Shown: positions 36,269 through 44,489 of the stretch, piece by piece
How the letters are laid out: each line of letters opens with the position of its first letter
Numbering within the stretch: the first letter of the stretch is position 1
NCBI GenBank assembly: GCA_002350525.1
Contig: DEFA01000002.1
Location: 81,472-145,471, forward strand
Length of the DNA: 64,000 nucleotides
Origin: Lachnospiraceae bacterium UBA2864
GTDB lineage: Bacteria; Bacillota; Clostridia; Lachnospirales; Lachnospiraceae
Direction: 5' to 3'
Notes under the pieces: generated by a model
What the model saw: only the letters and a program-made list of their open reading frames with translations
What the model was told of the DNA's origin: nothing
Databases searched by the model: none
Made by a program: the position numbers and the translations under genes

Positions 36269-36371
36269 TTTAAAAACCTCCTAAAGAATTACATGTTGTG
36301 TCTGTTGACGGTTAGATAATACCGAATTTGCTAAATTAAAAAATCATACAAATGAATGACATTTCGAAAAA

Positions 36372-36404
36372 GTATTTGAATAATACAGAGTATTACTGCA
36401 TAAT
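36372..36404 (+). promoter_or_regulatory. Promoter of the MATE operon with nested dyads
   Basis: TTGAAT at 36376-36381, a 17-base spacer and CATAAT at 36399-36404. The spacer holds the dyad TAATAC-AGA-GTATTA (36381-36395); a second dyad GTATT-N5-AATAC (36372-36386) overlaps the -35. A repressor bound here would block polymerase. Confidence 0.6.
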
Positions 36405-36437
36405 TACTAGTGGACAGGGTAGAAAGAAGTTGAAAAA

Positions 36438-37847
36438 ATGTATAGATCAGGTGAATCATTAGCGTTTTATGAGAAAGTGTTTAAGCTCGCGCTTCCGATT
36501 GCGGCTCAAAGTATGATAACAATCGGAGTTAACATGCTGGACACTATGATGGTGGGAAAACTGGGAGACAATCCTCTTTCGGCAACTTCTCTTGCGAATT
36601 CTTTCATAAGCGTTTATCAGATATTCTGTATGGGACTCGGGATGGGAGCGTCCGTTTTGGTTTCCAGATATTGGGGAATGAAACAATATGAGAAGAACGA
36701 AGATGTAAGACATCAGGCCGGAATAGCTCTGAGGCAGACGGTGAGTCTGATGTTAAGACTTACCATTATCCTTGCGACAATCTTTGCTGCTGCGACGCTT
36801 GTAATGCCGGGACTCATAATGAGAACATATATAAGTAACCCTGATGTTATAGAGCAGGGAGTCATATATTTCAGATATTCGATAGTCACGTATTTCTTCC
36901 TCGGTGTATCGCTGGTAACGACGATAGCTCTAAGAAGTGTGGGGCAGGTTCTGTTTCCGCTGTTCGTATCCATAGGTGCATTTGTCGTTAATTTTTCCAT
37001 GAATTATATGTTCATATTCGGAAAATTCGGTGCTCCGAGAATGGGAATTGCGGGAGCTGCGCTCGGTACGTTGATAGCAAGAATATTCGAATGTACATTT
37101 ATAATCGGATACCTGCTTATATATGATAAAAAGATATATTTCAGAGTAAAAGACTTTTTCATGAATACGGGCTCGCTTATCAGGGAATATATCAGAATCA
37201 GTATTCCTGTACTTATAAGTGACGGAATACTTGCCATCGGCAACAATTCGGTGGCCATGGTAATAGGTCATCTCGGGGAGGCTTTTACTTCGGCAAACGC
37301 GATCACCAGTGTTACTCAGCAGCTGAGTACGGTCGTTATATCGGGTGTAAGCCAGGCAGGTGCCATCGTAACGGGAATTACTCTCGGTGAGGGTGATAGA
37401 GAAAAGACTCAGAAACAGGGCTATAAATTCTTCAGACTGGGACTTGTGCTCGGCCTTATGTCGGCGGCATTTATAGTAGCATACAGCGACTGGATAATCG
37501 GTTTTTATGATAAGGTCAGTCCGGAGGCTGTTTCGATAGCAAAGGAACTGATGCTTGCGATAAGTCTTATCATAGTATTTCAAGGAACCAACAGCATTAT
37601 GACGAAGGGAGTTCTTCGCGGAGGCGGAGATACCAGGATACTGATGCTGGCCGATAATATATTCTTATGGATACTGGCAATCCCATTGGGAATATTGGCA
37701 GGATTTGTTTTTAAACTTTCTGCTTTCTGGATATATATTTTCCTTAAATCGGATCAGATAGTGAAAACCTTCTGGGCGTTCTTAAGGCTTCGAAGCGGAA
37801 AATGGATCAAGAAAATATCGACAGGTAATGATGTAAAGAGAGGTTGA
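36438..37847 (+). CDS. MATE family efflux transporter
   Basis: A 469-residue transporter with twelve membrane helices. The MATE opening is ALPIAAQSMITIGVNMLDTMMVG, followed by the ASVLVSRYWGMKQYEK block; the second half repeats it (AITSVTQQLSTVVISGVSQAGAIVTGI). MATE proteins expel drugs or metabolites in exchange for sodium or protons. The start has GAAAGAAG. The gene runs into the EEP gene two bases after its stop. Confidence 0.92.
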   Translation: MYRSGESLAFYEKVFKLALPIAAQSMITIGVNMLDTMMVGKLGDNPLSATSLANSFISVYQIFCMGLGMGASVLVSRYWGMKQYEKNEDVRHQAGIALRQTVSLMLRLTIILATIFAAATLVMPGLIMRTYISNPDVIEQGVIYFRYSIVTYFFLGVSLVTTIALRSVGQVLFPLFVSIGAFVVNFSMNYMFIFGKFGAPRMGIAGAALGTLIARIFECTFIIGYLLIYDKKIYFRVKDFFMNTGSLIREYIRISIPVLISDGILAIGNNSVAMVIGHLGEAFTSANAITSVTQQLSTVVISGVSQAGAIVTGITLGEGDREKTQKQGYKFFRLGLVLGLMSAAFIVAYSDWIIGFYDKVSPEAVSIAKELMLAISLIIVFQGTNSIMTKGVLRGGGDTRILMLADNIFLWILAIPLGILAGFVFKLSAFWIYIFLKSDQIVKTFWAFLRLRSGKWIKKISTGNDVKRG

Positions 37848-37849
37848 TC

Positions 37850-38959
37850 ATGGCAAAAGAAAAGGATGCACAAAAGAAGTTTAAGTGGTGGAAGATTCCG
37901 CTTTTACTGATATTACTTGTAATACTTGTGGCAGGAGGATATGTGGCATATGTATTCCTGACTTATTCGAGAATAGAAGATAATCTGGCACTTACTCCAG
38001 AAGGAGATGCCTCAGATATGGCAAAGGCCGGCGAGGAGTATACTATCGTAACTTATAACGTAGGCTTCGGTGCCTATACGGCAGACTTCACATTCTTCAT
38101 GGACGAAGGTAAGGAGAGCCGTGCAAAGTCTAAGGAAAGCGTTGAGAACTGTATCAATAATACGGCTGACATAGCACTCAGCTACGATCCTGACTTTGTA
38201 CTCTTCCAGGAGGTCGATATCGGATCAACGAGAAGCCATCAGGTTGAAGAGAGAAATCTTATAAATGCGAAGTTCTCAGGTTACGATAATCTTTTTGCTC
38301 AGAATTACAATTCAGCATATCTTATGTATCCTATTACGGAGCCTCACGGTGCATCCAAGTCCGGAATACTTACAGAGAGCAGATATAATATTACATCGGG
38401 ACTTAGAAGAAGTCTTCCGATCTCGGACGGTTTTAAGAAGATCCTCGATCTTGACAGATGCTACAGCATAAGCAGAATTCCGGTGGATGACGGAAAAGAA
38501 CTTGTGCTTATCAATACACATCTTTCCGCTTACGGAACGGATGCGACTCAGGGAAATGCACAGCTTGAAATGCTCTTCAAGGATATGAAGGCAGAGTATG
38601 ATAAGGGTAACTATGTTATCTGCGGCGGAGATTTCAATCATGATTTCACCACCGATTCGAGAGAATATTTCAATCCGGGAACAGATAAGATATACAGCTG
38701 GTGCCAGCCGTTCCCTGATGATATCATCCCTGAAGGATTTACGAAATGTACCGGATATGCCGATGGTATGGTATCAACAACAAGATACACAAATATACCG
38801 TATTCAGAGGAAAGCTTTACGGTTATCTTAGACGGATTCATCGTATCCGATAACGTACAGTGCAATTATGTTCAGAATATGGATAAAGCATACGAATATA
38901 CGGATCATAATCCGGTCGTTATGAAGTTTGTTCTGGGAACAGGTACAGACGAAGAGTAG
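37850..38959 (+). CDS. Membrane-anchored endonuclease/exonuclease/phosphatase (EEP) family protein
   Basis: A 369-residue protein starting at the ATG at 37850 behind AGAGAGG. One membrane helix (about 15-38) anchors an EEP domain outside the cell. Catalytic landmarks: Asn70 (VTYNVGFG), Glu121 (LFQEVD), His224 (NTHLSAYG), Asp261-x-Asn263 (GGDFNHDF) and TDHNPVVM near the end. EEP members hydrolyse phosphodiesters of DNA, sphingomyelin or inositol phosphates; an exported form suggests lipid or nucleotide turnover at the surface. It is cotranscribed with MATE. Confidence 0.87.
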   Translation: MAKEKDAQKKFKWWKIPLLLILLVILVAGGYVAYVFLTYSRIEDNLALTPEGDASDMAKAGEEYTIVTYNVGFGAYTADFTFFMDEGKESRAKSKESVENCINNTADIALSYDPDFVLFQEVDIGSTRSHQVEERNLINAKFSGYDNLFAQNYNSAYLMYPITEPHGASKSGILTESRYNITSGLRRSLPISDGFKKILDLDRCYSISRIPVDDGKELVLINTHLSAYGTDATQGNAQLEMLFKDMKAEYDKGNYVICGGDFNHDFTTDSREYFNPGTDKIYSWCQPFPDDIIPEGFTKCTGYADGMVSTTRYTNIPYSEESFTVILDGFIVSDNVQCNYVQNMDKAYEYTDHNPVVMKFVLGTGTDEE

Positions 38960-38979
38960 AACAGTGTGCAGACGATGTG

Positions 38980-38999
38980 CCGGAGGCGGCTGTCTCCGG
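38980..38999 (+). other. Intercistronic hairpin CCGGAG/CTCCGG
   Basis: A six-base perfect stem with an eight-base loop and no T run, 35 bases before the next start. It may stabilise the mRNA or tune downstream translation; it is not a terminator. Confidence 0.45.
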
Positions 39000-39033
39000 T
39001 GTATCGCCTGCATTTATTATGGAGGAAGTAGCA

Positions 39034-40647
39034 TTGAAGAATCCAATACTTAAGAATAAGGCATATCTGTATCTTACGGAGTTTTTTGCGGGAATGTCGG
39101 TTATGGCAGTTGAACTCGGAGCCAGCAGGCTTCTGGCACCGTACTTCAGTTCGTCACAGATAGTGTGGACCATTATCATCGGTACCATAATGATAGCAAT
39201 GGCCCTTGGAAATATCATGGGCGGACGCTGGGCAGATAAGAATCCGAATCCCGATAAACTGTACGGACGGATCATTATAGCGGCCATATGGATAGCCCTT
39301 ATTCCGGTGGCAGGTAAATATATAGTTATCGGAATATCCGCACTGCTTGTATTTACCATAAGCACGAATTTCCTTGTAATAGCTGCATTCGTAGCCTGTA
39401 TGGTGGTTTTTGTTTTCCCTCTCTTTCTTCTCGGAACGGTTACGCCGTCTCTTGTGAAATATACTGTGGACAGTCTTTCGGACAGCGGTAAGGTTGTGGG
39501 ATATCTCAATGCTTCAAATACCATAGGAAGTATTATAGGTACCTTTGTACCGACCTTTATCAGTATTCCAGCAGTGGGAACCAGCATAACATTTCTTATC
39601 TTTGCGGGAATCCTCATGCTGCTTGCCATAATCTATTTTGCAGCGGGAAAGACGAAGTCGGTTAAGGCAGCAGCCGGAGCAGTCATATTTATAATATCCT
39701 GCGTGTTCGGCCACGGAGATTCTTTTGCATTTTGGGAGCATGGTTTAACATTTGAAGGTGAATCGATATATAATTATCTTCAGGTATATGAAGATGATAC
39801 GAAGGTTGTTCTGTCGACAAATGTACTTTTCGGTGTTCAGTCCGTATACCGTAAGGAGAAGACCCTTACGGGAATGTATTACGATTATGCGATGGCAGCT
39901 CCTTATATGGCGGGAATGAAGGAGAAGGACAGAATAGATATCCTCATTCTCGGAATGGGAACGGGAACCTATGCGACCCAGTGCAGCCGCTACTTCGATA
40001 ATGTATCGATAGAGGGAGTTGAGATAGATCAGAAGATCACGGATCTTGCAAGGGAGTATTTCGAACTTCCGAATGACATTAAAGTAACAACCTATGACGG
40101 TAGGGCTTATCTCCAGGGACTTGCGTCTTCGGGAGATGAGAGAAAGTTTGACGTCATAATGGTAGATGCGTATCAGGATATTACCATTCCCTTTCAGATG
40201 TCATCGGTTGAATTTTTTACTCTGGTCAAAGAACGGCTTACGGATGACGGCGTAATGGTCGTAAATATGAATATGAAGTCTGACGGAGACAGAGGTATCA
40301 ATCAGTATCTGGGAGACACTATATGTAAGGTGTTTGATACGGTCTATACCTCAGATGTACAGTACAGCACCAACAGAGAGCTTTTTGCATCGAACAATCC
40401 TGCCATGCTTGAGAGGTTTAGGGCAGGTGTGGAAACGGAGACGGACCCGGAACTGGTGCAGATGATGACAAAGGTGGAAGACGGACTTATCAGGTATGAA
40501 GGCGGAAGTCTTATACTTACGGATGACAAGGCACCTGTGGAACTTCTCGGGATGAGTGCGATAGATGCTATCATAAGAGAAGAAGTGGATTATTATAAAA
40601 AGATATATGACGAAAAAGGATTTCAGGGAGTAATGGAGGCATTCTAA
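39034..40647 (+). CDS. Fused membrane/spermidine synthase-like protein, TTG start
   Basis: A 537-residue protein. The TTG at 39034 lies eight bases after a perfect GGAGG and beats in-frame ATG/GTG codons upstream that lack ribosome sites. The first 215 residues form about seven membrane helices (FFAGMSVMAVELGASRLLAPYF is the family's opening). Residues about 290-500 are a Rossmann spermidine-synthase domain with the nucleotide loop LILGMGTGTYATQ, the acidic VEIDQKI and VMVDAYQD. Bacterial fused forms are poorly characterised and may not make polyamines. It overlaps the next gene by one base. Confidence 0.87.
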   Translation: MKNPILKNKAYLYLTEFFAGMSVMAVELGASRLLAPYFSSSQIVWTIIIGTIMIAMALGNIMGGRWADKNPNPDKLYGRIIIAAIWIALIPVAGKYIVIGISALLVFTISTNFLVIAAFVACMVVFVFPLFLLGTVTPSLVKYTVDSLSDSGKVVGYLNASNTIGSIIGTFVPTFISIPAVGTSITFLIFAGILMLLAIIYFAAGKTKSVKAAAGAVIFIISCVFGHGDSFAFWEHGLTFEGESIYNYLQVYEDDTKVVLSTNVLFGVQSVYRKEKTLTGMYYDYAMAAPYMAGMKEKDRIDILILGMGTGTYATQCSRYFDNVSIEGVEIDQKITDLAREYFELPNDIKVTTYDGRAYLQGLASSGDERKFDVIMVDAYQDITIPFQMSSVEFFTLVKERLTDDGVMVVNMNMKSDGDRGINQYLGDTICKVFDTVYTSDVQYSTNRELFASNNPAMLERFRAGVETETDPELVQMMTKVEDGLIRYEGGSLILTDDKAPVELLGMSAIDAIIREEVDYYKKIYDEKGFQGVMEAF

Positions 40648-41357
40648 TGGATTACAGTGTTCTTATTGTGGATGACGAGACAGAGCTTGCAGAGTCAACC
40701 GCCGAATACTTTAATATGTTTGATGTACCATCTAAATGTGTATTCAGTGCAGATGATGCACTGGCGTTTTTTGAAGAAAATACTACGAAACTTATATTGC
40801 TGGATATAAATCTGTCGGAGAAGGGCGGCATGTCCGGATTCGATCTCTGCAAAAAGATAAGAGAAACACTGGATGTTCCGATACTTTTTATCAGTGCCAG
40901 ATCCAGTGATGATGATATGGTCATCGCCCTGAATATCGGAGGGGATGATTATATCACGAAACCTTATTCGCTCAGTGTGCTTTACGCAAAGGTGAAAGCC
41001 GTGCTGAAAAGATATTCCGGAACTCCGGCAGCGGATAAGAAAGATGTATCAGGAAAGAATAATATCATATGTTTCGGGCAGATTGAGATGGATACGGACT
41101 CATTTACGGTTAAGAGACAGGGTGAGTATGTATCTCTCACGGCGATGGAATATAAACTTCTATACTACCTTGTAACGAATAAGAATAAGGTGGTTCCGAA
41201 GAATGAGATTTTTGATAATGTATGGGAAGACAGCTTTGTATCGGACGGAACCCTTAATGTCCATATAAGGCATTTAAGAGAAAAACTGGAGGAGGATCCC
41301 AATAATCCGACCTACATTAAAACTGTACGAGGAATGGGAATAATGTTTAAAGAATGA
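40647..41357 (+). CDS. OmpR-family response regulator (module 2)
   Basis: A 236-residue regulator. Its ATG overlaps the previous stop (TAATG). The phospho-acceptor is Asp53 (LLDINLSEKGG), and an unusual two-residue-longer loop follows it. Then come ISARSSDDD and YITKPYS. The winged helix ends KTVRGMGIMFKE. It likely binds the three TTAATRT repeats in front of the gene at 42750. It overlaps the kinase by four bases. Confidence 0.92.
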   Translation: MDYSVLIVDDETELAESTAEYFNMFDVPSKCVFSADDALAFFEENTTKLILLDINLSEKGGMSGFDLCKKIRETLDVPILFISARSSDDDMVIALNIGGDDYITKPYSLSVLYAKVKAVLKRYSGTPAADKKDVSGKNNIICFGQIEMDTDSFTVKRQGEYVSLTAMEYKLLYYLVTNKNKVVPKNEIFDNVWEDSFVSDGTLNVHIRHLREKLEEDPNNPTYIKTVRGMGIMFKE

Positions 41358-42610
41358 GAAAACTTATTCTTGCATTTTTAATAGCCGCAATACTTATCAT
41401 GGCAATGCCCTTTATAGTTCAGGTAAGGAAGATAGGGGGCGATGTGAAGGGGCTTTCAAATGTTGAAGTTAACGAGCTGATGAAAAAGATGGAGATCGGA
41501 TGGAATGATCCGTCTTTTGTCTATCCGGAGCAAAGTTTTAATTATGCGGTTCTGGATATGGATGGAAATCTCATATATAAATGCGGTATAGGAGCGGAAA
41601 CCATCGGCAGAGCCACGGAAGAAAGAGATGTCATCAGAAATATCACAGTCGGTGATGAGGTAGTAGGAAAGCTTATAATCTATTCGGAGCTGGATAATAT
41701 TCAGGATAAGATGGAGAGGGTCCTGCTTAAGAAATACCTCATTATGGCGGGAGGAGTACTTGCACTCCTTCTTCTTGTACTTTTACTTGTGGAGATAAAG
41801 GTTATAAGACCGTTTGATAAGCTTAAGGAATTTGCTTCTGCCGTTGCTGCGGGAGATCTCGATAAACCGCTGGAGATGGACAGAGAGAATATATTCGGCG
41901 CATTTACCGAAGGATTTGATATCATGCGTGAGAGACTGAATGAGTCGAGAGAAAGAGAGCTTCAGATGAGTATCAGTAAGAAAGAGCTGATAGCGCAGCT
42001 GAGCCATGATATAAAGACTCCGGTGGCATCGATCAAGGCAATGTCGGAAGTCCTGGGAGCAAAGGAAGACAGACCGGCAGTTAAGGAAAAGCTTGATTCC
42101 ATCGGCTTGAAGGCTGATCAGATAGACGGGCTTGTATCAAATCTTTTCGTATCTACGCTTAATGAACTTAACAGGCTGGAAGTCAAAGAATCGGATATGG
42201 AAAGTGTGGAGCTGGAGAAGTATATAAGACAGGCGGATTATAATAACCGTATTAAGGAGATGGAGATTCCCGAATGCGTTATAATCTGCGACCGTCTGAG
42301 AATCAATCAGGTTATCAGTAATATCATTTTTAACTCCTATAAATATGCGGATACGGATATATATGTATCGGGAATAACGGACGTGGATTTTCTTACAGTC
42401 AGCATAACCGACAGGGGTGGAGGAATTCCGGTTGAGGAACTTAATCTTATAACGAAGAAATATAAGAGAGGCAGTAATGCAGATACTAAGCAGGGAGCGG
42501 GACTCGGACTCTTTATATCCAAGGAACTCATGGAAAATATGCAGGGCGGACTGGAAGTTACCAATGCCGACGGCGGTCTCAGAGTAAATATCAGTTTCAA
42601 ACTTGCATAG
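41354..42610 (+). CDS. Sensor histidine kinase (module 2)
   Basis: A 418-residue kinase starting at ATG in the ATGA overlap. Membrane helices at about 4-22 and 129-147 enclose a 105-residue sensor domain. A HAMP-like linker follows (IRPFDKLKEFASAVAAGDLDKPL), then LIAQLSHDIKTPVASI with His218. The N box NIIFNSYKYAD and the G box GAGLGLFIS are intact. Its sensor loop is similar in size to that of the module 1 kinase but shares little sequence by eye. Confidence 0.92.
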   Translation: MRKLILAFLIAAILIMAMPFIVQVRKIGGDVKGLSNVEVNELMKKMEIGWNDPSFVYPEQSFNYAVLDMDGNLIYKCGIGAETIGRATEERDVIRNITVGDEVVGKLIIYSELDNIQDKMERVLLKKYLIMAGGVLALLLLVLLLVEIKVIRPFDKLKEFASAVAAGDLDKPLEMDRENIFGAFTEGFDIMRERLNESRERELQMSISKKELIAQLSHDIKTPVASIKAMSEVLGAKEDRPAVKEKLDSIGLKADQIDGLVSNLFVSTLNELNRLEVKESDMESVELEKYIRQADYNNRIKEMEIPECVIICDRLRINQVISNIIFNSYKYADTDIYVSGITDVDFLTVSITDRGGGIPVEELNLITKKYKRGSNADTKQGAGLGLFISKELMENMQGGLEVTNADGGLRVNISFKLA

Positions 42611-42628
42611 TTAAGGTATAATTCAAAC

Positions 42629-42682
42629 TTAATATAAAATTAATGTTAGCATAAAGACGCTTAATATTCATTTTGATAGAAT
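42629..42682 (+). promoter_or_regulatory. Triple OmpR-type repeats and -10 of the 42750 operon
   Basis: TTAATAT at 42629, TTAATGT at 42640 and TTAATAT at 42661, i.e. 11 and 21 bases apart (one and two helical turns), all on the same face. A -10 TAGAAT lies at 42677-42682 with no recognisable -35, as in promoters activated by an OmpR-type regulator. Confidence 0.6.
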
Positions 42683-42749
42683 CCAAGCATAGTCTACGGA
42701 TGGCATGATAAGGTGCCGGAGACAAATAATATAGTGCGAGGAGAAAAAA

Positions 42750-43679
42750 ATGAGTAAAGTGAATTTTGGTAACACAAAGAAATTTATGGTACTCCTTATG
42801 ACAGCTGTTTTGCTTGTTGTGGGAGTACTTGGCGGTTTTGGGGGAAATACAACCGTATATGCGGCGTTTAGAACTCCAAAGCTTATTGTGACAGGTGCGG
42901 ACATCGAAGGCGGCAGTGTTAAAGCGGGAGACGGCTTCACCATGACTGTTCATCTTAAGAATGAATCGAAGAACAAACTCGGAAATATCAGCTTAAAGCT
43001 TTCAAGCGAAGATAATCAGATCATCATGGCATCGGGTTCGGACACAATCTATATCGATAATATCGAAAAAGAAGGTGAGTATGATGTGACGGTTGAACTT
43101 AAGACAAGGGGAAATCTTGAACAGAAGAACTATTCCGTAAATATTGATTACAAGTATGAGGATAATAACTGGAATACTTATGAAGAGTCGGCAACAGTTA
43201 ATGTTCCCGTATATCAGGACTGTAGGACATCTATTTCAGAGAAGAGACTTACAAAGAACAGCGTAGTAACAGGTGGAAAGACAAGCCTTTCTTTCAAGAT
43301 CAATAACACGGGAAAAGGAAGCATCTATAATGTAACAGCCGAGATTACAGGCGATACGATTACCGATATATCAACTTATTCGGGAATGATTGCAGTAGGA
43401 GAAAGTGCAACAGTAGACCTTTCCTTAAATACAGAGAAGACAGGTAATGATAAGATCCACGTAAAAGTGTCTTTTGAAGATGCTGAGGGAAAGCAGAGTT
43501 CTATTACAGATGAGCTTGATTTTGAAGTGACCGAGCCTGTAGTGGAAGCAACGGCAATAGAGAAGCCTGAGTCAGAAGGTAATTCAAAGACTCTCCTCAT
43601 CGCAGCGGCTGCCGTACTACTTCTTCTTATAATCATTATAAGTATTGTAAAGAAGATCAGAAATAAGAAATATGAATAG
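42750..43679 (+). CDS. Secreted CARDB/NEW3-like protein with C-terminal anchor
   Basis: A 309-residue protein. A signal peptide runs to about residue 38 (ending VYAAF). Two immunoglobulin-like beta domains follow (about 42-150 and 155-265; VKAGDGFTMTVHLKNESKN and VTGGKTSLSFKINNTGKG), each with the CARDB/NEW3 pattern of a strand-turn opening before hydrophobic strands. A membrane helix at about 286-303 and a basic tail end the protein. It heads the ABC operon of module 2, where a wall-side adaptor or substrate receptor for the permease is a reasonable guess. Confidence 0.78.
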   Translation: MSKVNFGNTKKFMVLLMTAVLLVVGVLGGFGGNTTVYAAFRTPKLIVTGADIEGGSVKAGDGFTMTVHLKNESKNKLGNISLKLSSEDNQIIMASGSDTIYIDNIEKEGEYDVTVELKTRGNLEQKNYSVNIDYKYEDNNWNTYEESATVNVPVYQDCRTSISEKRLTKNSVVTGGKTSLSFKINNTGKGSIYNVTAEITGDTITDISTYSGMIAVGESATVDLSLNTEKTGNDKIHVKVSFEDAEGKQSSITDELDFEVTEPVVEATAIEKPESEGNSKTLLIAAAAVLLLLIIIISIVKKIRNKKYE

Positions 43680-43718
43680 GATGTATTCTTAAAGACATAT
43701 TATTAAAGGAAAATATAA

Positions 43719-44483
43719 ATGGAAAACAAGAAGACAATCATACAAACGGATAAGCTGTGTAAGTCCTTTTCGGTGGGCGGTGTTCAGCACCATATCATCA
43801 AGAATATGGATCTTTCCATATACGAAGGTGATTTTACGATAATCATGGGTTCTTCGGGAGCGGGCAAGTCAACACTGCTCTATGCTCTTTCCGGAATGGA
43901 TAAGGCAAATCTGGGTAAGGTGGAATTCTGCGAAAAAAACATTACAAAGTTTAACAGCGATCAGTTGGCAATATTCAGAAGAAAGCATTGCGGTTTCGTG
44001 TTTCAGCAGATTCATCTGATAGGAACAATGAGCATACTTGATAATGTTCTTGCTGCGGGACTGCTTACCGGACAGAATAAGAGAAAGCTTGCGCAGAATG
44101 CAAAGGAACTTCTTCAAAGAGTAGGAATCGAGAAGAAGCTCTGGAATAAGTTTCCGAACCAGCTCTCCGGTGGTGAGGCACAGCGTGTCGGAATAGTAAG
44201 AGCTCTTATCAATAAGCCGGATATGGTATTTGCGGACGAACCGACGGGAGCACTTAACAGTTCAAGCAGTACGGCGGTTCTCGATGTACTTACGGAGTTT
44301 AACCGCGAAGGACAGTCAATTGTAATGGTAACACATGATATGAAGTCTGCCCGCCGCGGAAACAGAATCATATATCTTAAAGATGGCTCGATATGTGGCG
44401 AATGTCACCTCGGACCGTATGAAACAGGAGACGCGGAACGTCACGAAAAGCTTCGTGCCTTCCTTGGAGAAATGGGATGGTAA
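43719..44483 (+). CDS. ABC ATP-binding protein (module 2)
   Basis: A 254-residue MacB/BceA-type ATPase. Walker A is GSSGAGKST at 44-52, with Ser replacing the usual Pro in GPSG. The signature is LSGGEAQRV and Walker B is MVFADEPTGALN. Like the module 1 ATPase it carries a C-terminal extension (RHEKLRAFLGEMGW). It sits six bases before the permease. Confidence 0.93.
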   Translation: MENKKTIIQTDKLCKSFSVGGVQHHIIKNMDLSIYEGDFTIIMGSSGAGKSTLLYALSGMDKANLGKVEFCEKNITKFNSDQLAIFRRKHCGFVFQQIHLIGTMSILDNVLAAGLLTGQNKRKLAQNAKELLQRVGIEKKLWNKFPNQLSGGEAQRVGIVRALINKPDMVFADEPTGALNSSSSTAVLDVLTEFNREGQSIVMVTHDMKSARRGNRIIYLKDGSICGECHLGPYETGDAERHEKLRAFLGEMGW

Positions 44484-44489
44484 GGTCCA

